From: Pararoseomonas sp. SCSIO 73927
Lineage (GTDB): Bacteria; Pseudomonadota; Alphaproteobacteria; Acetobacterales; Acetobacteraceae
Direction: 5' to 3'
Length of the DNA stretch: 64,000 bases
Assembly: GCF_037040815.1 (NCBI RefSeq)
Contig: NZ_CP146232.1
Coordinates: 1,240,001-1,304,000, forward strand
Numbering within the stretch: the stretch's first letter is position 1; every line of letters begins with the position of its first letter. Position numbers and translations under genes: made by a program. The notes below the pieces were generated by a model that saw nothing but the letters and a program-made list of their open reading frames with translations, made no database searches and was not told where the DNA came from. This document shows, piece after piece, positions 49,468 through 58,137 of this stretch.

Positions 49468-50349
49468 CTACTCGGCCGCCTGCTTGCGATCGGGGCGCGC
49501 CCACTTCGCGTCGAACTCCCACACCTCGGGGAAGCCCATCAGATCGTTCATCGCGCTGAACGGGTAGATGTCCAGCCCGCGGCTGTCGCCCTGCCGGAGC
49601 AGGTGGCCATAGGCCTCCTCCAGCACCTTCGCGACGCTCAGGAAGCCGATGGCGGGGTAGATCGCGACGTTGTAGCCGATGGACTTCAGCACCTCCGCCG
49701 GGAGGATCGGCGTGCGGCCGCCGCCATCGACGTTGTTCGCGAGCAGGGGGGCGTCGATCTCGCCGCCGATGCGGCGCATCTCCTCCTCGCTCTCCGGGCT
49801 CTCGATGAAGACGATGTCGGCGCCCGCCTTCGCGTAGAGCTTGCCGCGGCGGATCGCCTCGTCCAGGCCGAGGGTGGTGCGGGCATCGGTGCGGGCGATG
49901 ATGAGGAAGTTGTCGCTCTTCCGCGCCTCCGCGGCGACCTCGATCTTCAGCGCCATTTCCTCGGCGGGGATCACGCGGCGGCCGGGGGTGTGGCCGCACT
50001 TCTTCGGAACCTCCTGGTCCTCGATCTGGATGGCCGTCACGCCGCCGGCCTCGTAGCCCATCACGGTGTGGCGCACGTTCAGCAGGCCGCCGTAGCCCGT
50101 GTCGGCATCCGCGATCACGGGGGTGGTGCTGCCCCCCGCGAAGCGGGCCATGCGGCTGACCATGTCCGTGAAAGTCGCAATCCCCGCATCCGGCACGCCG
50201 AGATGGGAGGCGACGGTGCCGTAGCCCGTGGCGTAGAGGGCGGTGAAGCCCATGCGGTCCGCCACGCGGGCGGAGATCATGTCGAAGATGCCGGGGGCGA
50301 CGACGAACTCGCCGGCCTTGATGGCGGCCTTGAGGCGGGGATCAGCCAT
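49468..50349 (-). CDS. Isocitrate lyase/PEP mutase-family carbon-carbon lyase (2,3-dimethylmalate or methylisocitrate lyase type)
   Basis: 293 residues. Catalytic loop Lys116-Lys117-Cys118-Gly119-His120 marks a lyase rather than a PEP mutase. Metal-binding Asp81/Asp83 (IADADTGYGG) and IQIEDQEVPKKCGH are present. AGGAGA precedes ATG 50349. The enzyme sits directly after an aconitase-family hydratase pair, which matches the dimethylmaleate hydratase plus dimethylmalate lyase arrangement; it would then give propionate and pyruvate. Methylisocitrate lyase is the alternative, but no 2-methylcitrate synthase is present. Substrate inferred. Confidence 0.8.
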   Translation of the reverse strand: MADPRLKAAIKAGEFVVAPGIFDMISARVADRMGFTALYATGYGTVASHLGVPDAGIATFTDMVSRMARFAGGSTTPVIADADTGYGGLLNVRHTVMGYEAGGVTAIQIEDQEVPKKCGHTPGRRVIPAEEMALKIEVAAEARKSDNFLIIARTDARTTLGLDEAIRRGKLYAKAGADIVFIESPESEEEMRRIGGEIDAPLLANNVDGGGRTPILPAEVLKSIGYNVAIYPAIGFLSVAKVLEEAYGHLLRQGDSRGLDIYPFSAMNDLMGFPEVWEFDAKWARPDRKQAAE

Positions 50350-50368
50350 GGGGTGTCTCCTGGTTGGT

Positions 50369-50859
<491 letters not shown>

Positions 50860-50863
<4 letters not shown>

Positions 50864-52143
50864 GCCGCCTCCGCCGCGTCGCGCAGGTCCTCGGGCGGGG
50901 TGATCTCGCCGGCGACGGCGGCCGTGGCGGCGACCCAGGCATTGGCGAGGAAGACCTGGGAATCCGGGTCGCCCATGCGGCCGCGGTAGTTGCGGTTGGT
51001 GGTGGCGATCGCCGTCTCCCCCGCCGAGAGGATGCCCATGTGCCCGCCGAAGCAGGCGCCGCAGGTGGGGGTGGAGACGGCGGCGCCGGCGGCCGCCAGC
51101 GCGTCCAGCAGCCCCTCCGCCAGGGCCTGGCGCCAGATGCGCTGCGTGGCCGGCACCACGACAAGCCGCACGCCGGGGGCGACGCGACGGCCCCGCAGGA
51201 CCGAGGCCGCCTGGCGCAGGTCCTCGATCGTGCCGTTGGAGCAGTTTCCGATATAGACCTGGTCCACCCGCTGGCCGCGCAGCGCCCCCACCGGCACGCC
51301 GTTGGCGGGGGATGGCGGCTTCGCCACGAGGGGGGAGAGGGCGCCGAGGTCGATCGCGATGCGCTGCCGGTAGACGGCGCCTGGGTCGGCCGCGACGGGC
51401 GGGCCGTTCGGCGCGCCGGTGGCGGCATTGCGCGCGGCGGAGAGGGCGTCGCCCTCCAGCACGCAGGTGTCGGCGCCGGCCTCAACCGCCATGTTCGCCA
51501 CGGCCATGCGCGCGTCTACGGAAAGGTTTGCGAGGCCGGGGCCACCGAACTCCAGCGCGGCATCGGCGGCGCCGTCCGAGCCGATCCGGCGGATCACCTC
51601 CAGGATCACGTCCTTCCCCGCCACGTAGGGGCCGGGCGCGCCCGTCAGCTCCACGCGGATGGAATCCGGCACGCGCATCCAGGACTTCCCCATGGCCAGC
51701 GCCGCGGCGAGGTCGGTGGAGCCGAAGCCGATGCCGAGCGCGTTGAAGGCGCCGGCGGTGCAGGTGTGGCTGTCCGCGCCGAAGACGATGCTGCCGTGGC
51801 CGACCATGCCGAGCTCCGCCAGCAGCGTGTGCTCGATCCCGCCATTGCCGGGCTCGTAGTAGTGGGGGATGCCGTGACGGGCGGCGAAGTCACGCGTCAT
51901 GCGGATGGCGGCCGCGGCGGCGACGTTCGGCGCGGGGGCGAAGTGGTCGGCCACCAGCACGACGCGCTCCGGGTCGAAGACGCGGGCCGCGCCCATCTCC
52001 GCGAAGCTCTCGAAGGCGAGCGGGCCGGAGACGTCGTTCAAAAGGACGACGTCCGGACGGACCGTGACGATCTCGCCCGCGCGGGCGGTCCCGCCGGTGG
52101 CGTGGGCTGCGAGGATTTTCTCGGTGATGGTGTGGGCGGCCAA
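50860..52143 (-). CDS. Aconitase-superfamily large subunit (LeuC/DmdA-like)
   Basis: 427 residues. [4Fe-4S] ligands Cys301 (IGNCSNG), Cys361 and Cys364 (PTCGACFGGHMG). GADSHTCTAGAFN and EPGNGGIEHTLL belong to the substrate and active site. Length and motifs fit the 420-residue LeuC-2/homoaconitase/DmdA branch. The operon lacks LeuA and LeuB, which argues against leucine synthesis; with the ICL-family lyase next door, dimethylmaleate or another methylated maleate is the better guess. Preceded by a Bug gene. Confidence 0.87.
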
Positions 52144-52165
52144 GCCGGTGGCTCCTTCCGCGCGG

Positions 52166-53128
52166 CTACTGCGAGACGTTGATGAGGCCCTCGCGCGCGG
52201 CCTGGGCCCAGCGGGCGTCGTCGCGCTGCAGGAAGGTGGCGAAGGAACCGAGCACGATCGGCTTCACGTCGGCGCCGAGTTCCAGCAGCCGCGCCCTCAG
52301 CGCCGGCTCGTGCAGCGATTCCTCGATGGCGCCGGCCATGCGGCCCGCGATCGGCGCGGGCAGGGCGGGCGGGGCGTACATGCCGTACCAGGCGGTGAAC
52401 TCGTATCCCGGCACGCCGCTCTCCGCGATGGTCGGCACATGCGGCAGCAGCCCGGAGCGCGTGTCGGAGGTGACGGCCAGGACGCGGATCCGTTCGTCCT
52501 GGATGTAGGGCAGCACGGAGACGGTGCTGGTGACGCAGGTCGGCAGGTGCCCGGCGACAAGGTCGTTCAGCATGGGGCCGCTGCCGCGGTACGGCACCTC
52601 CGTCATGGTCAGCCCGGCCATGCGGGCGAAGTTGTTGCCGGCGAAGCTGGTGGCGGCCTCGGTCGTGCCGAAGCTGACGCTGCCCGGCTTCTCCTTCGCC
52701 GCCTTTATCATCCCAGCGAGGTCCCGGAAGGCGCGCCCGTTCACCGCGATGCAGAGCGGAAAGCTGGAGAGCAGGGCGATGGGCGTGAAGTCGTTCACGG
52801 GATGGAAGGGGATGCTGCGCATGGAGTACTTGTTGATCACGTGCGCGCCGGTGCAGACGGCGAAGGTGGTGCCGTCCGGCGGGGAGCGCATGACCTGCTC
52901 CGCCCCGACCACGCCGTTGGCGCCCGCGCGGTTCTCCACCACCACGGGCTGGCCGAGGCGGCCCCGCAGGCTGTCCGAGAGGGCGCGCGCGAAGATGTCC
53001 GTGCCACCGCCGGGCGCGTAGGGCACCACGATGCGGATGGGCTTGGTCGGCCACTCCTCGGCCCTGGCGCTTGGGGCGAGGGCAAGCCCCGCGCCGGCGG
53101 CCAGGAGGGTTCGGCGCTGGATGGTCAT
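52166..53128 (-). CDS. Bug/TctC-type periplasmic binding protein
   Basis: 320 residues. RR-containing signal MTIQRRTLLAAGAGLALAPS… ends at ARA|E near 23. Motifs PYAPGGGTDIFAR and VENRAGANGVVG canonical. Between the TauD-family dioxygenase and the aconitase-family genes, so it is probably the uptake protein for the starting substrate of the operon. Confidence 0.92.
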   Translation of the reverse strand: MTIQRRTLLAAGAGLALAPSARAEEWPTKPIRIVVPYAPGGGTDIFARALSDSLRGRLGQPVVVENRAGANGVVGAEQVMRSPPDGTTFAVCTGAHVINKYSMRSIPFHPVNDFTPIALLSSFPLCIAVNGRAFRDLAGMIKAAKEKPGSVSFGTTEAATSFAGNNFARMAGLTMTEVPYRGSGPMLNDLVAGHLPTCVTSTVSVLPYIQDERIRVLAVTSDTRSGLLPHVPTIAESGVPGYEFTAWYGMYAPPALPAPIAGRMAGAIEESLHEPALRARLLELGADVKPIVLGSFATFLQRDDARWAQAAREGLINVSQ

Positions 53129-53209
53129 GCTGGCAGTTCCTCCCGCGGTCGCCCCTCTTGCGGGGCCGTTTGTTGGGACGGAGCGTCGGGGCGCTCCGTC
53201 CGGGCAGCC

Positions 53210-54298
53210 CTAGAGGCTGTAGGGCGTGTCGCGCATGCCGAGCTCGGCCGCGGCGCGGGCCTGGTAGGCAACGAGCTCCGGCGTGACGCCGCGCCCCTTG
53301 AAGCCGCCGCGCACGCTGTTGGCATCCACGCTCTTGTAGACGTCCAGCAGGGCGGGGGAGAGCGGCCGCGCCTCCGGTACGGAGAGCCAGAGGCGCAGGA
53401 GGTGCCGCTTGCGCTCCGGCTCCTCGAAATCCTCGTAGTGGGTGCGGGAGTGGATGAGGACGTGGTTGTTGACGAGCTGGAGGTCGCCCGGCTCCAGCCA
53501 CATGTCGAAGGAGAAGTCCGGGCTCTCCGCCATGCGCTGCACCGTGTCCAGCGCCTCGTGCTGCAGCGGCGTCAGGCGGGGCGTGCCCTCCATGGCCTGG
53601 GTGGAGCGGATGTGGTTGCGGATGTAGCGGCAGGCGAAGGCGCCGTCCCGCTCGCTGAAGACCGGCGCCATGTACCAGGGCGCCTCGTCCGCCGCCTCCT
53701 CGTTCTGCCGGCTGTGCGGGAAGAGGCCGTACAGCGCCTCCGCCAGGTCCGGCCGTGTCCGCACCAGTTCGTTGTGGATCGCCACCGTGGAGGAGAGGCG
53801 GCTGAGGCCGCCGGAGCGCGCGGTGTTGAGGCAGAGCAGCCCTACGACGTCGCTGCCATCCGTGTGGTAGTCCAGCTCCGCATTCGTGTTGTAGCCGCGG
53901 CCGCTGCCGCTGCGGTAGGTTCCGCCGGCGTCGCGCACGTCGGAGATGAGCTGGCTGGCCTTGCCCTGCGGGCGCGCCACGCCGAGATGGGCGCCGACGG
54001 CCCAGGCCATCAGCCTGTTCTCCTCCGGCGTGCGGCCGGCGGTGGGCAGGCCGCGCAGCACGATGAAGCCGGGCCCGTCCTCCACCACGGCGCGCGCGTC
54101 CCCCAGTACGGCGGCGAAGCGGCCGAGCGCCACGTCGCGGCGGGTGATGTCGAGCATCGGCTTTCCGCCCGCCTTCAGCGCATCCACGGCGGCGCCGAGA
54201 TCGGCGGCCTCCTCCTCCGCCACCTGGCGCAGCCAGCGGCCCGAATTCACTATGCCGGCAGGGCGCCAGTCGGCCTCGGACCGGATCATCCGATGCAT
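53210..54298 (-). CDS. TauD/TfdA-family 2-oxoglutarate-dependent dioxygenase
   Basis: 362 residues from ATG 54298, with GGGAG nine bases upstream; an ATG at 54307 is directly against that Shine-Dalgarno and less likely. Iron ligands: His145-x-Asp147 (DYHTDGSD) and a distal His in RHLLRLWLS, next to the Arg used for 2-oxoglutarate. Also NNHVLIHSRTHYED. The family hydroxylates small acids and can release sulfite, alcohols or amines. First gene of the operon under LacI-type operators; it may open the pathway feeding the hydratase/lyase. Confidence 0.83.
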   Translation of the reverse strand: MHRMIRSEADWRPAGIVNSGRWLRQVAEEEAADLGAAVDALKAGGKPMLDITRRDVALGRFAAVLGDARAVVEDGPGFIVLRGLPTAGRTPEENRLMAWAVGAHLGVARPQGKASQLISDVRDAGGTYRSGSGRGYNTNAELDYHTDGSDVVGLLCLNTARSGGLSRLSSTVAIHNELVRTRPDLAEALYGLFPHSRQNEEAADEAPWYMAPVFSERDGAFACRYIRNHIRSTQAMEGTPRLTPLQHEALDTVQRMAESPDFSFDMWLEPGDLQLVNNHVLIHSRTHYEDFEEPERKRHLLRLWLSVPEARPLSPALLDVYKSVDANSVRGGFKGRGVTPELVAYQARAAAELGMRDTPYSL

Positions 54299-54391
54299 CC
54301 GCTTCATCTCCCGTTCTCTACTTCCCCGCGTGAACCCGCAGGGTTGAGAGGAGCATGGCCCGGTCGTTGTGGGACCATCAAGAGGTTTTGG

Positions 54392-54471
54392 GCAAAGGTT
54401 TGCACGACATCTCTGCTGCGCTGCAGCGCCAATTCTTCGCCCGCAAGGATCGTGGTCGTGCAAAGCTTTGC
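54392..54471. promoter_or_regulatory. Two LacI-type palindromes in a divergent promoter
   Basis: GCAAAGCTTTGC (54460-54471, perfect) and GCAAAGGTTTGC (54392-54403, one mismatch) have centres 68 bp apart. They lie between the TauD operon and the LacI gene, the expected place for LacI-family operators that can bind cooperatively. Confidence 0.55.
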
Positions 54472-54500
54472 TCGCGAGGAGGACATGCTAGCATTGCCGC

Positions 54501-55592
54501 ATGGATCTGCCCGCCTCACGCCTCCGGCCGGCCCGCGCAACACTGCTCTCCCTCGCCGGGGCTGCCGGGGTCTCGGCGTCTACCGTGTCCCGCGCCCTCC
54601 GCGGGGATGGTCGGATCTCTCCAACGACCCGCAAGCGGATCGAGGCGTTGGCGGCAGAGACGGGCTACGCGCCGAACGCGATGGCGCGAACGCTGCTCGG
54701 CGGGCGCAGCGGATTGATCGGGCTCGTGCTCGGGCCGATGCACAACCCCTTCTATCCGGACCTGCTGGAGGAGTTGGTCGCCCAAGCAGCGGAGCGCGGG
54801 CAGCGTCTGGTGATCCTGCACGCGGGTGAGGGCTCCATGGAGGACCGCACCGCCCAGGCCCTGCTGCAGTACCAGTTGGACGGGTGCATCGTGACCTCGG
54901 CCGTGCTGCCCTCTCGTATCGCGGCGATCTGCCGGGAGAACGCGGTGCCGCTGGTCATGGTGAATCGCGTGGCGCGGGAGCACGGCACGGCCGTGTACTG
55001 CGACAACGTCGAGGGAGGCGCGCGCCTCGCCGACTGGCTCATCGATGCCGGTCACCAGCGCCACGCGGTGGTCGGGGGCCATGTCGACACCTCGACGAGC
55101 CTGGACAGGGAGCGCGGCTTCGTGGCCCGGCTGGCGGAGCGGGGCCACGCGTTGGCCGTGCGCTTCGACGGCGGCTCCACCAGGCAGGGAGGGTGGGCGG
55201 CCGGCACGCAGGTCGCGACCATGTCACCCGGGAAGCGGCCTGATGCCATCTTCGCCGTGAGCGACGGGATGGCCATGGGCGTGATCGACGCATTACGTGC
55301 CAACTCCGTGCCGGTGGGAGAAGCGGGCGGCGTGTCTGTGGTCGGGTTTGATGGCGTGGCGGCGGCGCTGAAGCCCCCTTACGAGCTGACGACCATCGTT
55401 CAACCGTTGCAATCCGTGGTCGGGCGCGGCCTGGACCTGCTCCTCGCACGGGTGGAAGACCCGGCAGCGCCGGACGAGGTGGTGATGCTGCGCGGCACGC
55501 TGCACCTCGGCCGCTCCGCATGGCGCTACGGCTGTGCACGAGGGAATAGGGCATACGGTTGCGCTGCGGGTAGGTCAGCACGTCACCCATAG
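54501..55592 (+). CDS. LacI-family transcriptional regulator
   Basis: 363 residues. HTH near the N-terminus: LLSLAGAAGVSASTVSRALR and ISPTTRKRIEALAAETGYAPN. Periplasmic-binding-like effector domain at about 70-340 (GLIGLVLGPMHNPFYPDLLEEL, AIFAVSDGMAMGVIDALR, GVSVVGFDG). Normal proteins end soon after 'LHLGRS'; the last ~25 residues here (WRYGCARGNRAYGCAAGR…) look like read-through into the degenerate region beyond, suggesting that the original stop was lost. Divergent from the TauD operon and likely its repressor. Confidence 0.86.
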   Translation: MDLPASRLRPARATLLSLAGAAGVSASTVSRALRGDGRISPTTRKRIEALAAETGYAPNAMARTLLGGRSGLIGLVLGPMHNPFYPDLLEELVAQAAERGQRLVILHAGEGSMEDRTAQALLQYQLDGCIVTSAVLPSRIAAICRENAVPLVMVNRVAREHGTAVYCDNVEGGARLADWLIDAGHQRHAVVGGHVDTSTSLDRERGFVARLAERGHALAVRFDGGSTRQGGWAAGTQVATMSPGKRPDAIFAVSDGMAMGVIDALRANSVPVGEAGGVSVVGFDGVAAALKPPYELTTIVQPLQSVVGRGLDLLLARVEDPAAPDEVVMLRGTLHLGRSAWRYGCARGNRAYGCAAGRSARHP

Positions 55593-56113
55593 CCTCCAGC
55601 GCCAGTTCAGCCGTTGGATCATCCATCCAGCGCTCGGCCTGAATGCAGTGGGTACGCTCGTCATCCGAGTGGCTGGCGCTGGCTTGGACACGGCCAAGCG
55701 CAGGTCGCAGGCCAGGGCAACTCACCGCCGCCTACATTACGCCATCGGTGGCGGCCACCATCGGCCGGGGGGTGGCGTTCATGGCGACGCACACCTCTGG
55801 CAGGACAGCTCCATCCAGCGGCAGGTGCCTTACCGTGATCTTGGCACCCGCGCTGAGGTGTTCAAACCCGGCGTCGCGGAGCGGTTTGCCTGCCGGGCGC
55901 TGCTCGGGGAAGGCGAAGAACCAGTTGCTGCGGGTGTTGTCCCGGAACCGGCCAACCTCAGGAAAGTGTCGCCCGGCCTAGGCGATCCCGGCAGCTACCG
56001 CGCCCCCTCGACCGAAGCAGGAGCTTTCAGGCCGGTGTGAGCCAGCATCGGCCGCAAGCTCCCGACCCCACCGTCATCGCCCGCCTGACATCACCCCAGT
56101 TCCGGTTCCCGGA
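55593..56113 (-). pseudogene. Degenerate coding remnant of unknown family
   Basis: On the minus strand one frame carries protein-like sequence (FRDNTRSNWFFAFPEQ, FEHLSAGAKITVRHLPLDGA), then a stop and, further on, MDDPTAELALEAMGDVLTYP. It looks like one or two broken genes lacking starts and ends. I do not recognise the family. It separates the LacI gene from the hydantoinase operon. Confidence 0.35.
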
Positions 56114-57523
56114 TCAACGGGCCCGCATTCCCTCAAAGGCTGCTTCGCTTGCGGCTCGGCCCGCGATTCGCCCGAGCGCCACCGCCGTTAGCAGCCCATT
56201 CCCCGAAAGGTATCCGGACGCCCGCGCCCCCGAGACACCGCAGGCCGCGCCACCGGCCGCGAAGAGGTTAGGAAAGGAGCCACCCTCCATCCGCCGCACG
56301 CGCGCAGTTTCATCGACCACGAGGCCCCCCTGCGTGTGGAAGAGCGCCCCGGTGACGCGAACGGCGAAATAGGGTGCGACCAATTCCGGCACACCGGCGA
56401 AGTTCCGTCCCTGGGAGTCGGTCGCACCTTCTCTCTTGAATTGCGACACCTCCTGCAGCGTCGCCGCCAGGGCGCCCTCCGGCAGGCGGGTGAGGGCAGC
56501 GAGAGCCGGGACGGTCTCGGCCGCAAGGACGGCGCCGGCGGCTTCCGCCAGACGGAAATCCTCGAACTGCCGGGCAATCCCCGCGATTCGCTCGTCGAAA
56601 ATCGTCCAGGCCAGCCCGTCGGGTTGCTCGAGCACCTTTGCGGCCTGCTCGGAATAGCCGTGGCTCTCATCGGAGAAGCGATGCCCCTCCAGGTTCACCT
56701 GCACGCCGCCCTCGGTGATCGTGGCCCAGGTCAGGAGAATACCGGCCGGGTGCGCCACCGATCCGTGCCCCTGATGCCCGGAGAGGTGGCGCGTGGCGGC
56801 GCCCAGCGCCTCGCCCCAGAGAACCGCGTCGCCCTGATTGCCAGCATGGCCGAAATACAGGGCATCCGCGAGGTCCGGGATGTGGCGGCGCACGAGATCC
56901 TTGTTGCCGCCATAGCCGTTGCAGGCGAGGACCAGCGCGATGCAGCCGATGCGGTCCTCGGTCCCGTCCGGCCGCCGCAGCGTCAGCCCCGCGATGCGGC
57001 CATCCGGCGTGGCATGCAAGGCCACCACATGGGCATCGCAGAGGATATCGATCCCCGCCGCCTCGGCGGCCTGTCGCAGCCGGTCCACCAACTCCTGGCC
57101 GGAACGGGTGGGCAGGCCGTGCATGCGGTTCGCGGAATGGCCGGGGTAGCGAAAATCCGTGATGACGGAGAAGTCGAGCCCGTGCGCATCGGCCAGCCAT
57201 TCCAGGGCCGGTCCGGCCGCGCGGGTCACGGAAGCGACCTCCGCCGGGTCCGGCTCGCCCTCGGCCTTGGCCCTGATGTCGGCGGCGAAGGCCTCGGGGG
57301 TGTCGGCGATGCCGGCCTCCCGCTGCCAGCGCGTGCCGGCAGCAGGGACGAGCCCGGCGGAGAGGGCGGTGGAGCCGCGCGGCACCGGGTCGCGCTCCAG
57401 CACCAGCACCTCGGCCCCGGCCTCCCGCGCGGCCAGGGCGGCGCAGAGGCCGGCAGCGCCGGCGCCGACCACCACAACGGGGATGGTGACTTCATAACCC
57501 CCGCCGGCCGGCAGCACGGTCAT
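56114..57523 (-). CDS. FAD-dependent oxidoreductase of the fumarate reductase/ketosteroid dehydrogenase flavoprotein family
   Basis: 469 residues. N-terminal FAD Rossmann motif GAGAAG (20-25) after VVVV; the VLERDPVPRGSTALSAG segment and the C-terminal NLFAAGGAACGVSG…GYLSGNGLLTAVALGR are typical of flavoprotein dehydrogenases acting on activated C-C bonds. No signal peptide. ATGA overlap with the isochorismatase-like gene. In this operon it may reduce or desaturate a ring or dicarboxylate. Substrate unknown. Confidence 0.83.
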   Translation of the reverse strand: MTVLPAGGGYEVTIPVVVVGAGAAGLCAALAAREAGAEVLVLERDPVPRGSTALSAGLVPAAGTRWQREAGIADTPEAFAADIRAKAEGEPDPAEVASVTRAAGPALEWLADAHGLDFSVITDFRYPGHSANRMHGLPTRSGQELVDRLRQAAEAAGIDILCDAHVVALHATPDGRIAGLTLRRPDGTEDRIGCIALVLACNGYGGNKDLVRRHIPDLADALYFGHAGNQGDAVLWGEALGAATRHLSGHQGHGSVAHPAGILLTWATITEGGVQVNLEGHRFSDESHGYSEQAAKVLEQPDGLAWTIFDERIAGIARQFEDFRLAEAAGAVLAAETVPALAALTRLPEGALAATLQEVSQFKREGATDSQGRNFAGVPELVAPYFAVRVTGALFHTQGGLVVDETARVRRMEGGSFPNLFAAGGAACGVSGARASGYLSGNGLLTAVALGRIAGRAASEAAFEGMRAR

Positions 57524-58137
57524 GCGGCGTGGCCCAGCTCGGCCATCACCTCCCCAATGGTGGCGATTTGGGCCACGGAGCGCAGGGCTGTGATGGCCGC
57601 CTCATGGGTCTCGAGGCCGAAGGCCGCGCAGCCGTCGGACAGCACGGTCACGTCGATGTCGCGCACATGCGCGTCCCGCACCGTCGTCGCCACCCCGCCA
57701 TTGGTGACGATGCCGCCCACGACCAGGCGCTCGATCCCGCATTTGCGGAGCAGCCACTCGAAGCGGGTCATGTAGAAGGCGGAATAGGCGACCTTCTCGA
57801 TCATCAGGTCGCTCGGCTGCAGTGCATCGACCAGTTGGTGCCCCCAGGCGCCGGGCTGGAAGTCGCCTTTCCGCAGGAAGGGGCGCAGTGCCTTGAGATG
57901 TGGCGAGATGATAGGCTCGCCGCCCTTGCCGGGGATTAGGGTGAAGTGGGTGGAGACGATCCAGCCGCCCGCCGCGCGCATCGCACGGGCCAGCGGCTCG
58001 AGCTTGCCTGGCAGAGCGGCGATGGCGGGATCGCCCTGGCCGCCGCGCGCGTAGGCGCCATCCGGATGGATGAAGTCGTTCTGTAGGTCGAAGATCAGCA
58101 GCGCGGTTTTCGAGGCGGGAACCGGGGCATGACTCAC
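57520..58137 (-). CDS. Isochorismatase-fold hydrolase without the nucleophilic Cys
   Basis: 205 residues. Fold and two catalytic residues are present: Asp17 (LLIFDLQNDF) and Lys115 (IEKVAYSAFY). The nucleophile position of the usual T-N-x-C-V motif reads TNGGV, so Cys is replaced by Gly148. The amidase subgroup (N-carbamoylsarcosine amidase, nicotinamidase) needs that Cys, while true isochorismatases lack it. Activity is therefore uncertain. Flanked by ATGA overlaps with hyuA and the flavoprotein gene. Confidence 0.82.
   Translation of the reverse strand: MSHAPVPASKTALLIFDLQNDFIHPDGAYARGGQGDPAIAALPGKLEPLARAMRAAGGWIVSTHFTLIPGKGGEPIISPHLKALRPFLRKGDFQPGAWGHQLVDALQPSDLMIEKVAYSAFYMTRFEWLLRKCGIERLVVGGIVTNGGVATTVRDAHVRDIDVTVLSDGCAAFGLETHEAAITALRSVAQIATIGEVMAELGHAA

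Noticed and set aside
51899..54829. Plus-strand open frame of nearly 1000 codons
   Set aside because: Runs antisense through the aconitase-family, Bug and TauD genes and into the LacI region; composition is shadow-like with no recognisable motif.
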